A stretch of DNA of 64,000 nucleotides from Zantedeschia hybrid cultivar (GCA_030544215.1 JARZZO010000001.1:41691670-41755669), one strand, 5' to 3'; shown: positions 1 to 10,626, counted from the first letter of the stretch. Numbers and translations are program-made. The notes: a model not told the origin generated them from the sequence alone.

Positions 1-975
1 TAGTAAAGAAAGAAAGAAAGAAAACTAATAAGAACTAATAGAGTACATAATCTATTCTAATCAGAATTTTAATTATGCAACTAAATAGAATCACTCACTT
101 GTTTTGTAGTCTTTTAAAACCCCTTTAGTATGTGGGTAGAAAATTATGAATGTTGTGAGTGTGTGAATAGCATGAAGTGATAATTATGAAATTAATTTAT
201 TATACTAATGATGATGAAAACAATAGGAAAGAAAGAATGAAATTGAATGGCCCCTGGAAGCCTTGGTCTTGAATGGATGAGGAGGATGAAGAAAGGATGA
301 AGAGGATGAAGCTTGCTCTCCTTTGAATGCTCTTGGAATTTTTCATGCAACGCTTCAATCCTTCTTTGATTCCTTCAGCGTTTGAACCCTTCGATTATTC
401 CAACCTTTTTTCACTCACTTTTACCACTCCAAGGGCTTGGGTACATATAGAGTTGAATTCAAGGCTCTTACGCGCATCCGCGGCCACTTATGGATTAACA
501 TGAAAGAATTTAGAGCCAATCCAACCAAGAAATAGATAAATACATGCAAATTCATCATTATCTGGAATTAACTAAAACGCGTTGTCCATAAGAGACGTCT
601 TTTAGCTTAATTAAGATAAAGATAAACTCGAAAAGAAGAAACAGAAATACTTAGGAAATCTAAATGGCGTCGTGTAATCAAGACGTCTTTTGGTCAATTA
701 ACAAATTAATTAAAAATTGAAATAAGAATAAAACCCTAAATGGCGTCTTTGTAAGCCAACGTCTTTTAGGATAATTTTCATATTTGATTAAAAATATGAG
801 TTAAAATTAATTTCATTAATAAACTCAAATGACGTTTTTCTGACCCGATGTCATTTAGAGAATTAATCTAATAAAATAATAAAAATTAACTAATGATTAA
901 ATATCAGACCATTTTGGGGCATTATTATATGATATGAAATTTACTCAAAATGATGTCAAAATTAGCGTGTCTACA
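1..975 (-). repeat. Tat LTR copy a, truncated by the window edge
   Basis: Positions 1-180 match the LTR stretch near 18930-19080. Positions 180-975 are a diverged version of the same LTR and end in the LTR terminus CTACA at 971-975. It carries four GCGTC-type foldbacks at about 573, 661, 736 and 825. A second LTR segment follows immediately, so two LTR pieces lie in tandem. It may be the older half of a duplicated LTR or the LTR of another copy. Confidence 0.8.
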
Positions 976-1807
976 ACGTCATGAAAATCTATGTGAAAAT
1001 AGTGAACAAAACTATGAAAAATCAATGAAGAAATTAAAGAAAATCAAGAGAAGGTTGGTTGGTTGGCCCCTCCATAGCCATATGCTTCAATGTGCTTCAA
1101 AGGATGAAGAGGATGAAGAAAGAAGAAGCCTCTCTTGTTGTCCACGTTTTCTTCCTCCAAAGCCTTCAAAAACCTTGTCTCAAGCTTCAAAAGCACCAAT
1201 GGCCCACCTTTCTCAAAGGTCCAAAGGGTATTGTATATATAGAGACTTCAATAAGGGTAATTTGACCTTCAAAAGGGCTCTCCAGCAGCTCAGACTTGTC
1301 CGGATAGACATGGAAGGAGTTGGAAACCCTTCCAACCTCTGGAACCGGATTATCTTGGCCAAATCATGTTTATCAGGAAAGTGTTTGAAACGTGTCGTGA
1401 TCAAGAGACACCATTTATCCAATTAGGAGGGGCCGTCATAGAAAGAAATCCGCAAAGGAAATCGAAAAATATTAGGAAACATAAAAGGCATCGACCATAG
1501 TAGTCATGATTTAGATAATTAGGAAACTAATTTAAAATTAAAATTCAGAAACCCAGACGGATTAGGACCTAAATGGCGTCGTCCATGGGCGACGTCATTA
1601 AGTTAATCCTATCTGCATTTAAGAACTTAATTTCAAACTGATTTCTGCTAGAAATCTAAATGGCGTCGGCCATGGTTGACGTTAATCAACGAATTTTGAA
1701 AAAAATCAATAAAAATTAATTAATGATTAAAAATCATACTATTTTATGACATTTATAATTGTGACATGAAATTTACTCAATATGAAGTCAAAATTAGCAT
1801 GTCTACA
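976..1807 (-). repeat. Tat 3' LTR copy b (partial), adjacent to the polypurine tract
   Basis: Closely matches 19101-19926, the 5' LTR of the same element, and ends in GTCTACA at 1801-1807 directly beside the polypurine tract. A minus-strand TATA box lies at 1231-1243 (plus strand TTGTATATATAGA). GCGTC foldbacks lie near 1488, 1571 and 1656, upstream of that TATA on the minus strand. Open frames in this LTR are not considered genes. Confidence 0.85.
1571..1602. repeat. GCGTC/GACG foldback motif (type example in LTR)
   Basis: Arms AATGGCGTCG and CGACGTCATT pair with one mismatch around the centre TCCATGGG. Related copies sit about 85 bp apart on both sides (about 1488 and 1656). The same arrangement is in the other Tat LTRs. 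Confidence 0.85.
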
Positions 1808-1820
1808 GCTGCCCTACCTT
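1808..1820 (-). other. polypurine tract of Tat element 1
   Basis: The minus strand reads AAGGTAGGGCAGC directly before the LTR start TGTAGACA. The opposite-orientation copy at 51231-51243 has AAAGTGGGGCAGC in the same place. This purine run is the expected plus-strand primer of reverse transcription. Confidence 0.75.
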
Positions 1821-2680
1821 GGCATTGACTTTGCATGGGAGTGAAATGGAATGGAATGTACTGAAAAGGTGATGCAAAGGTGTGATGTGACACGCTCTCA
1901 ACATCATATGGTAGGAATCTTTCTCAAAATAATAAATAAAGATGACTTAAAGAGATCAATAGAATCAATCATGTCTAGATGAAAGAGACAAGAAAAACAA
2001 ATAAGGTCGATCAAACTTCTACAATGGAAAAGTACCTTAGGTTACAAACCCTACAGGTTTCATCAAGCAGAGCGGTTACCAGTCAATGTGGACGTACTAC
2101 AACCATGATGGATCTTAAAAGGAAACAAGAAAATATTTGAGATAAAGAATCCAAGCAAGGATATAATTCCAAAGATATCTTCGAAAAAACCTCAAAGATA
2201 ATTGAGAGATCAATTCAGAATGGAATATTTCGTATCACGTTGGGATTTATTAGAACAATGGTCTGAAATTTAATTAATAATTAATTCTTATCACAATGAT
2301 TTCAAAGTCCTATATGATGCATGCTGAGCTTAAATAAAAATTAAAATAAAATAAAATATAAATTAATCAAGGATAATATTGTTAAATTGGCATTGATGAA
2401 TCAAGATACCAGTTCTGCAATCCAGTACTAAGCCGAAGCTCGTTTGTCCACGCACCGTTTCACAAAAGCGGAACCATCGTCCCCATCAATTAACAATTTA
2501 ACAGTCTATCTGTGCGATTAAAAATTCTCTGGAATTATCACTGTTTTTGTTGAAGGGGAACTCAAATTCCAGTTTCATCAAAATCACAGGCTGCTCTATT
2601 TCCAATCCGAACTCTACTTTCCTCCTTTAAACTCCCTCTTCCAACTCGGAAAATGGGCTCCTCTACTTCGCAAATCACTC
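1821..2680. other. 3' non-coding region of Tat element 1; upstream region of antisense gene A
   Basis: No coding sequence seen. The whole stretch is recognisable in inverted orientation at about 50100-51230, for example around 2530-2590 against 50455-50520. It is therefore an integral part of the element, lying between polypurine tract and antisense promoter. It is AT-rich, with short A-rich runs near 2336-2370. Confidence 0.7.
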
Positions 2681-2688
2681 TATAAAAC
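2681..2688 (+). promoter_or_regulatory. TATA box of antisense gene A
   Basis: TATAAAAC lies 149 bp before the ATG at 2830, followed by an AG/CT-rich leader with GAGAGAA runs, as in many plant 5' UTRs. The inverted diverged copy keeps a TATA box at 50084-50093, 130 bp before its ATG at 49954, with a similar purine-rich leader. Conservation of the block in both copies supports a real promoter. Confidence 0.65.
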
Positions 2689-2829
2689 CTCCTTCTCTTC
2701 AATTCAATTCAACATAATAAGCAATCAAGAGGGAAAGCTAGAGAATTCTCTCTAAGACTCAAGGGAAAGAGAGAAAGAACAAGAAGAAACCAAGCAAGCA
2801 AGGAGGAAATCAATTTTCTTCTAGAGAGG

Positions 2830-4293
2830 ATGGCTAGCTTTGCTAAGGATTCTTCAAACAAGAGGGTAAGGAAGACAATCAAGAGGCTTTCTGATGTTGA
2901 AGGCCATCTAAGTGGGAGAGATCCTAACCTACAAGTCAGTTACTCTCTCTATTCTATTCAATTCTTATTCTTTTCTTCATTCTTTTATATGAATTCTCTA
3001 TACTCCAAATTTTCTCCAATATCATAGAACTATTCTATTCTCTTTTCAAGGGATATATTTTTTTTCCTAGTCCAAGAAGATTCTCTTCACTTCCATGGAT
3101 CCAAAAACTTGTGAACAAAATCAATCTCCCCATGCAATCTTACATATCCAAGTGGCATATTTAAGGATTGGTTATTCATGCCAAACATTACAAGAGTGCA
3201 TGTATAGATTGGGCTTCAATGGGCACTTTAATCGAGCTATGGCACCCTCAAACTCATACTTTTCTCTTCTCTACGTTCGAAGCCACTATCCTCTTAGAAG
3301 AAGCTGAACTCCTATTGGGTCTTCCTAAGCTTAAGGTCAACAGTGATGAACCTGATTTGACTGAGATGATGTTCATAAGGGAAAGGATAAATGGTCATCA
3401 ATTCTTGAATAAGATTATGAAGAATCCAAAAGAAATTCAAGGTTGTCTTACTCAAAAGGGGATCAATCTTACAAATTGGTTGAATGGACCTTGAAAAGGA
3501 TAGAAAATCTCAAGGAAGAAGAAATAGAGACTGCGATGAAGGCGTTCACCACCTGCTTGGCTGGAGCTCTACTATTCCCTGCCCAAGATAATATTTTAGA
3601 AGATGATCAAATTAGCGCAATCAATGGGATTTTTGAAAGAAAGTAGATCAGCACAGCAGTTCTAGCTTGTCTCTACAGTGGGCTCTATGCAGCTTCTACA
3701 GGTCAACTTCCTTACGGTAGTATGCTACTCTTAGCTCTATAGGTGGACTTCCACTTCAAGTTCAACCATAATGAGGAAAAGTTCCAAGGATATCCCAAAT
3801 GTACCAGCGCATCCCTATCTTCCATTTTGCCAACATTGTAAAGTTCAACGACAACATGACCAATCGGGTGCCCAACCTTAAGACTCGAGCTGACTGGCGT
3901 GCTTATTTCAAGACTATGGCCAAGATTGGATTCGAATCTACCCCACTTGCTCTCATGGAGAAGGCGGTTCAAGTGTGCCATGATGCTGGCATAGAACTCC
4001 GATTGATCGGGGCGACTGAGTTAGTTATGTATAATCCACATCGCTGTCATCCTTAACTTGGTATGCCGTGCTACGAATTTTTAGAAATATCTTCTCTTAC
4101 TCCAATCAAGAAGCGGGTATTAGGAACTGACGAAGACTTTGAGGCGACAGAACTTATTGCAACTTTGTGGAACATCGGATTCACCCGTTGTGTAAAAATT
4201 CCTCATGAAGCAAATCGAGAGTTATGGAAAGCTTATGTAAAAGAGCTTCAGAAAATATGGCCTGAAAGCTCTCAACTCTTACCCAAACTTTAA
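2830..4293 (+). pseudogene. antisense gene A: plant mobile domain (PMD)-type protein, decayed
   Basis: Runs opposite to the host retrotransposon. Exon 1 (2830-2934) encodes a basic start MASFAKDSSNKRVRK and probably splices at GTCAGT (2935) to an AG acceptor at 3069-3070. The next exon shows PMD-like segments in shifting frames: IELWHPQTHTF and EAELLLGLP (about 3226-3335), LLFPAQDN (about 3573), STAVLACLYSGLYAAS (about 3650-3700), then two long segments at 3799-4056 and 4063-4293 ending in a stop. At least two frameshifts and several stops make it a pseudogene. PMD proteins such as Arabidopsis MAIN and MAIL1 are nuclear and act in genome stability and transposon silencing. The role here is unknown. 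The C-terminal third is less clearly PMD. Confidence 0.7.
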
Positions 4294-5177
4294 TGTAATT
4301 TTTGCTTATTTTCAATAAAATTCTTCCTTTTATTGCAATAAAGATCTTCCCTTAATATTCGTGCAATTTTCTGGAATTTTTCCTTAAGCAAAACTGTTCA
4401 TTTTTCTCAAAATCACAAGTTTCGGGGGTCACTAATGCAAATAGCGTCAACTCAGGGAGACGCTTTTCAGTGAAATTCAATTTCCAAAAAATCAAAATTT
4501 ATTCCTCAAAGAGCCATAAACACGTCGACCATGGGCGACGCCAATAACTTCTCTCTTATTTTTTAGAGATATCGGAGCATTAAATTGTCTAAAACACGTT
4601 GACCATGCTCGACTCCGGTCACTGATTTATCCAGATTTCTTCAGATTTTCTCCAAAGTCTGTGCTACGGCGCTGATCGCTGAAAGGCAGTAAAACCTAAA
4701 CCACGTCGACCATGGGCGACGTTTTTCACTCATTTTCGAATTTCCAACCGCCTGCCTCAGTTTGTGCGCCACTGATTTATCCAGATTTCTTCAGATTTTC
4801 TCCAGAGTCTGTGCTACGGCGCTGATCGCTGAAAGGCAGTAAAACCTAAACCACGTCGACCATGGGCGACGTTTTTCACTCATTTTCGAATTTCCAACCG
4901 CCTACCTCAGTTTGTGCGCCACTTAAACACGTCAACCTATGTCGACGCCATTTGACGAATTTAAACAGGGGTCCCCGAGCCCGAGCCTTCCTCATTCCCT
5001 CAATTCCTTTCTCTCTCCTCTCTTGCTTTCCCCTCTCCAGCGAACCCGAGCCTCCGGCGATCTCCTTCTCCAGCCACTCTCTCTCATTCTCTCTCATCCT
5101 TTCGCTCCCTCGAGCTCTCTTGCAGGCCCTTTCTTCCTCCCACGAGCACCCTCTCATTCTCACTTTCTTCGGTCACC
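4294..5177. other. intergenic region between the two antisense genes
   Basis: Holds foldback motifs at about 4438, 4515, 4591, 4693, 4843 and 4923, a 150-bp tandem duplication (4621-4920), and a C/T-rich tract (about 4980-5170) reading like a plant 5' UTR for gene B. Short open frames across 4862-5220 come from this low-complexity tract and are not called. Confidence 0.7.
4621..4920. repeat. 150-bp tandem duplication, two near-identical copies
   Basis: 4621-4770 and 4771-4920 match with only a few substitutions. Each begins ACTGATTTATCC, contains one GCGTC foldback (CGTCGACCATGGGCGACG) and ends TTTGTGCGCC. The near identity indicates a recent duplication. It lies upstream of gene B. Confidence 0.92.
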
Positions 5178-8015
5178 ATGGAACGTGGTGGGCCTAGCTG
5201 GAAGTGCCAAAGGATTTTAGGTGTGCCCGAGTTAGAGGGGGATGACGAGGACTTGCTCCCGATGCAGCCCGAGATCTTTCAAGATCTCGTGAACCTCGCC
5301 GCGGCCGAGAAATTCATGGAAGCCGAAGAGGCTCCACCGGAAGCACCGTTGGCGGCACAGGCCGAGGAGGTGGGTCCGTCGATGGTAAGTTCCAAAACCT
5401 TCTATTTATAGCACTTGGAAGATGGGGAAACCGAAGGACGAGATGCCACGGGTCAGGGAACTCGTGGTTGAATGGCGTCGGAACCAGGTGACGCCATTCA
5501 AACGGCGTTGACTATGTCCGACGCCATTCAAGGCAGGGTTCCTATTCCAGAATTACTTTTAAAAATTGATTTTAATTGCCTATTTAGTGATTTTTCTAAC
5601 ATTATCTTGGCAATTTGGCAGGGAACGTTGAGGATCCAGATTTCGTGGGATCTGGTGACGGCAGCATATAGGGGGCTTTCGGACTTCCAGAAGGCTCGCC
5701 TCAGGGATATGGGGTTTGGGGAGCTATTAGATATAGAGCCCTTCTGGCAGGACTTACTCCTCCTTCAGGTTCTAAGGGAGAGGTGGGATCCGGAGTGCAT
5801 GGCATTCTTGATGCCGTGGGGACACATGGTCCCCAGCCTCGAGGATGTGGCCACGATCACCGGCCACCGAGTGGAAGGCCAGGCGGTGAGCGGGATTACC
5901 TTTCCTAATTACCGTGAGATGGTAGGGCATCTACTAGGATTAGAGTTATCAGGGCCACCGGGTAGGGAGTCTAGGACCCTCCGGAGGGTAGAGGTAGATG
6001 ATGCCCTAGGACTAGATGACCCTAGGTAGGACCAGGGGGAGTCCAAGGAAGGATTCATTGATAGGTTATCTAGGTCAACTGCCGGCTCTTACTGTTGGGA
6101 TGAGAGCCAGAGAGAGTTAATGGACCGGCAGCTTAGGATTTTCTTAGTTTTCTTGTTTGGTCGGTTGCTTTTCGGGACGAAAGGCAACCGGATTCATTGT
6201 AGATTCCTTAGCTTATTAGAGGACATAGATAGGATCCATGAGTACGCCTGAGGTGCAGCCCTCCAGGCCCACCTGTTTTCTGGCCTATCTGTGGTCACGC
6301 CAGACTACGAGACGACCATCAGCAGCTTCGCCCTGTTTCTCCAGGTTCAATTTATTTTAATTGTTTCATTAATGCAAATGTATGCTTATGATGTTTCTAA
6401 CTTATATATTTGCTTGTGCAGGTTTGAAGCTATTTTTACTTCCCTTTGGGCCGAGCGAAGGCCCTTCAGACTGAGGCGGTGCCGCTCGCGCGTCGGTGGC
6501 AGCTGATCATAGACACGGCTCCACAGCACCACCAGTTGACGGCTCTTCGCCGTCAGTTCCTTGATTATCCGGAACTTATGGTAAGTTAACTATTTAATGC
6601 AATTATGTTTTTCTTTAATTAAATGCAATTTATTGATTATGAATGCAACTCTTAAATGCATGCAGGTCATCTGGCGCCCATATCTGGGCATGGGTGAGGC
6701 GAGGCAGCAGTGGGTGACATCTGGCGGGGCGAGATTCGGCAGGCAGATGTTGGTACACTGCTTGAACGAGATCGAGTTGTTGCACCTGCGGCTCACCATG
6801 AGGACCCTAGGCCTCCATCAGGAGTGGGTCCAAGAGGAGATCTCGGAGGGGATAGGGCGGACGATTAGGGGGAAACAAACGCGCACTGACCAGCGTGTCA
6901 AGTTTCGCGAGCAGTTCGATGACTGGCACCGGGGCGGCATCTTGGTCCAATCGCACACGGAGAGTAGCGAGGCCTACCTCCAGTAGTATTGGGTTCATTA
7001 CGCCGCCCAGCTACGACAGCTACGCCCCCTTGATGTAAGTATACTTTCATGCTTCTTTATTTTATTATTATCTTTATTTAATTTGTGAATGTGTGAATGA
7101 CATGTGTGAAAATGCAAGATGCACGTGACGCAACTATCAACACTCTCCGGGCTCGAGTCTAGGACGTCGGGGCCCAGTTGGAGCAGGTTCAGAAGGAGCT
7201 CCACGATCTGGTATGTATGAATGAATATGGATGAATTCTTTTATTACATGTTTTGGCACTTAGCCACTGACGGTGTTCTCCTTTTTTGATACAGCGTGCC
7301 GCCTACACCCACACGGCTCAACCTCCCATCTACATAGCCGGTGCTTCCTCTTCTGGTGCCCACTCTGATGCTGCCTTCACCGACCTCCAAGCACAGCTGG
7401 CTCAAGCCAAGCATCAGGCTTCTTTGGCTGAGGAGGACCGTGCCGCCAGAGTGAGTCTTCAACCTTCTCTTTTGTTCTTTGAATTTGATCTTTGGCTAGA
7501 TTGACAGACAACATCTTCAACAGGTCGCCGAGCTTCAAGAAGCCCTGCAAAGGGTTGAGGCGGAGTTAGAGCAAACCCGTGTTGCAGCTGCCCGGGCTTA
7601 GGCTGATTTTGCTTGCATCAGGGCCTTGGAAGAGCAGTTGGAACGCCTCTCCAGCGACGACCTTCCTCGAGAGCTTACACACCTTCAGACGTGTCTGGAT
7701 ATGCTTACCGAGGACTAGGAGCGCGAACACGACGAGCGGCGGCGGGCTGATGCTGAGCTGACCTCCCTCGGGGTCCAGCTTGGAGTTGCGGAGCACAAGC
7801 GACACAGCGTAGAGGAGCGCTATCGACGTGCTCGCCAGCGAGCCCAGGGGAGAGGGCACGGGAGCACCTTAACTGCCAGCATGGCTGTCTCCTCCGGCCA
7901 GGCTGGTCCGAGCATGATGGGTCCACCACCGCCACCTTCTAGAGTGCCAGCGTCGGATGCCCAGGACAAGGCCCAGAGCCAGTTTGATGAGGGTGCCGAG
8001 GAGAGTCAGCCGTGA
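5178..8015 (+). pseudogene. antisense gene B: PMD protein with C-terminal coiled coil, multi-exon, decayed
   Basis: Exon 1 (5178-5385) is acidic and ends at ATG|GTAAGT. Exon 2 starts after an AG at 5621-5622 and carries a clear PMD: FGELLDIEPFWQDL, LRERWDPECMAF, PSLEDVATITGH, then LLFGTKGNRIHCRFLSLLED up to about 6343. Two in-frame stops lie at about 6027 and 6249. Later exons hold the PMD tail VIWRPYLGMGEARQQW (from about 6666) and heptad-rich segments LRARV, LEQVQKELHDL, LQAQLAQAKHQA and LQEALQRVEAELEQT, separated by GT..AG introns at about 7034-7117, 7212-7294 and 7452-7524. The reading ends in a Pro/Ser tail with TGA at 8013-8015. Further stops lie near 7600 and 7716. It points tail-to-tail at pol. 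PMD assignment is firm; function is unknown. Confidence 0.78.
5468..5531. repeat. perfect GCGTC foldback plus an overlapping second one, in intron 1 of gene B
   Basis: TTGAATGGCGTC (5468-5479) and GACGCCATTCAA (5490-5501) are perfect 12-bp inverted arms around a 10-nt spacer. A second, imperfect copy (about 5498-5531) shares the TTCAA junction. It lies within the predicted first intron, so the antisense transcript would contain the hairpins before splicing. Confidence 0.9.
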
Positions 8016-9301
8016 GGGTTGCTTCATTGTATCTCTTTTGTGTTTGTTTTAAATTCTTGTTGATGGACTTTTATCTTTTTTCACGTGTGTACATTAAACT
8101 TTCGATATATGAAAACCCTTTTGAACTTTCATTGCCTTCTTTGACTTTGAATCTCTTTGGATGCCTATACCCTGCATGTGACTTGAACAAACAGGTTAAG
8201 TTTCTGTTCTGGCTTAGCCCCTTGCCTGGTTAAGTAACCAGCTACTTGATCCTATCCTTGGTAGAATGGTCAAGGGGCGAAGCCTTTATTTAAGGAAGGC
8301 CAATAGCGATGATTAAAGACAATAATTAAAATGCAACATACAAGAATGCAAATGCTCACTGAAAATTAAAGACATGTGGTATTTATGATCTGACAAGCAA
8401 ATGCTAATTGAAATATTTTTGTTTTGCAATTGCAATTTTTGAAATATCCAAATTTTTTGTGGTTTTGCCAGATTCAATTTTTTGTTTAGAAATATTCAAT
8501 TTTTTTTGTAATTTTGAAATATTCAATTTTTTTGTGATTTTGAAATATCCAAAAAAAATTTATGATTTTGGAATATTCAAATTTTTTGTTTTCAAATATT
8601 CAATTTTTTTTTGTTTTTGAAATAAGACATCAACTGAATAAACTAAGGATCAACATAGAACTTAGATCAAAAGAGCATATTCATTTATTAACTTAATTCC
8701 TAAATCATTCTTTAATGACCTAATCCAGGCTGATCGTGCTTGAATTATGTTATGATCGTGATCCCATTCGATGGTCCGACCCTTAGTCAACCTAGGCCAT
8801 TCCTCAAGTTTGGAGTACGCCTCTTTAGAAGGGAAGGAAGAATTGGTCTAGAAAGCCCACGAGAGGGTTCCGAAGACTCAGAAAGATTCCCCTCCTTTAT
8901 CCTATTATCTGTTGGGGTTCGGTCATTTTCACTTTTACGGGGTATTTATCGACATTGCGCTCCCTTTTTATTTGATTTTTCTGGCCTTTTGATGTAACGT
9001 TTGTAATGTTGAGTGGGCTTTTGATTTTGTTGGCTTTTTGCCTTCTGCTTTTCGTGGTGCGGATCTCCCCCTTTTTTTATGACGGTCTTCTACTAAGATG
9101 GCGGATATTTTTGGTAGTCTATTCTAAGTTTTGTTTAAAAAGAATGAATTGTACTTTACACCTTTAGTTATGCTTTCGGTATTCTTCGAGCTTCACATCT
9201 TTGGTTGCTCACGAACCAAACAAGTTTGTATGTGCAATAATGAGTTTGAGTAAGATTACCAAAGACTAATAAGGGAATTTAAGTTTCCAAATTTTCAGAC
9301 T
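8016..9301. other. spacer between convergent gene B and pol 3' ends
   Basis: No convincing coding sequence. 8408-8625 is a T-rich tandem repeat with units like GAAATATTCAATTTTTT. The rest is unassigned and probably holds the 3' UTRs and polyadenylation regions of gene B (plus) and pol (minus). Confidence 0.6.
8408..8625. repeat. AT-rich degenerate tandem repeat
   Basis: Units of about 28-35 bp with core GAAATATTCAATTTTT recur about six times with drift. The 70-aa Phe/Ile-rich frame over it is a by-product. Confidence 0.8.
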
Positions 9302-10570
9302 TCACCGGTCCTTGCACCATGCTGATCGATGCGACTTAAAATAAGGGTAGTACTTCTTAAGATAGAGACCATTCCAGAGATGAGTTAACTCTTGCCCTTT
9401 TGCATTAACTAAGCGATAGACATTACCAGGAAAAGCATGCGAGATAACATAAGGTCCTTCCCAATTGGGTTGGAGCTTAGAATACGGACCACCAGGTTTT
9501 ACAAAGATTCTTTTAACAACTATTTCACCACCTTTGAATTTTCGTTCAATGACTTTCTTTTGATAAAAACGTGCTAATCTATTCTGATATACTTGAACAT
9601 GATTAGCGGATGACCATCTTTTCTCGTCTAAAAATTCCAATTGAGCTAGGAGTGATGAACGGTGCTCATTAATGAAAAACTCCTTATTCAATTGTACTCT
9701 TAAAGACGAGATGAGGACTTCATATGCAACTACCGCCTCCATTCCAAATGTTAAGGAATACGGAGTGTGCCCAGTGGGCATGCGGATTGAAGTTTGGTAT
9801 GCTCATAGAGCCTCCATTAATTTTTCTGGCCAGTCGGAGAACTTATTGGATTTACACGTTTTCTTGATGATTTTTATCAAAGTCTTGTTATTTGCCTCTA
9901 CTTGGCCATTGCCTTGTGATAATATGGAGACGAATGATGCAATGCAATTTTATACTTGTTGCAGAGGTCCTTCTATTCTTGTGATATGAACTGTGGTCCA
10001 TTGTCGGTGACGATGGTACTTGGAATCTCGAATCTCATGATGATGTTCTTTATGATAAACTTGCAGACTGTTGACATTTTGACTTCTGCATAAGCTTTGG
10101 CTTCTGCCCACTTAGTGAAGTATTCCGTTACCATTAGAATGAAAGATTTCTACTTAATGACGGAATTGGGATAACCAAGGGGTCCAACGATGTCGAAAGC
10201 CCACATGGAGAAAGGCCATGGGGAGGAAACAGAATAGAGTGAAGATGCAGGGGAATGGATCTTGTCGGCATGAAGTTGACACTTAGTACACCTACAAACA
10301 TACCCTACACAGTCTTCTTCCATGGTTGGCCAGTAGAATCCTTGTCTAAGGATCTTTTTTGATAACATCTGTCCATTAACATGGCCACCACAAACTCCAG
10401 CATGAGCTCATTCCATAACCTTCCAAAGCTCATCTTTGTGCAAGCATCTCAGAAGAACACTGTCAAAAGCACATTTATAAAGCGCTCCTCCAACTATGGT
10501 GTATCTCTGAGCAACTCTCCTGATAGCCCTTTTCTCCTCAACTGTGGCTTCTTCAGGGTATGACTAATCT
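9302..10570 (-). pseudogene. Tat integrase (element 1), frameshifted
   Basis: The minus strand shows the HHCC zinc-binding region (HAGVCGGHVNGQML ... RCTKCQLHAD) near 10260-10430, then WAFDIVGPLGYP, the first catalytic Asp region (about 10165-10190). A shifted frame at 9302-9781 gives the C-terminal half: TPYSLTFGMEAVVAYEV, KKVIERKFKGGEIVVKR and NWEGPYVISHAFPGNVYRL, typical of the gypsy integrase C-terminus. The middle of the core (9785-10145) is only readable in fragments. It follows RNase H on the minus strand, as in all Ty3/gypsy pol. Confidence 0.88.
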
Positions 10571-10626
10571 TCACAATATTTGGCAATTTCAAAATACCAT
10601 AGTTTCTCTTGATCTGCCATCTCTTC

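Noticed and set aside
950..1426. 158-codon plus-strand open frame
   Set aside because: It lies wholly in an LTR, no family resemblance, and the homologous LTR at 19101-19560 does not keep the frame.
4862..5220. Overlapping plus and minus frames of 90-111 codons
   Set aside because: They come from the C/T-rich gene B leader; Ser/Leu/Pro-rich translations without domain.
2830..8015. Intact single-copy host gene
   Set aside because: Flanked by the polypurine tract/LTR and pol of the same element, repeated in an inverted Tat copy, and full of stops and frameshifts.
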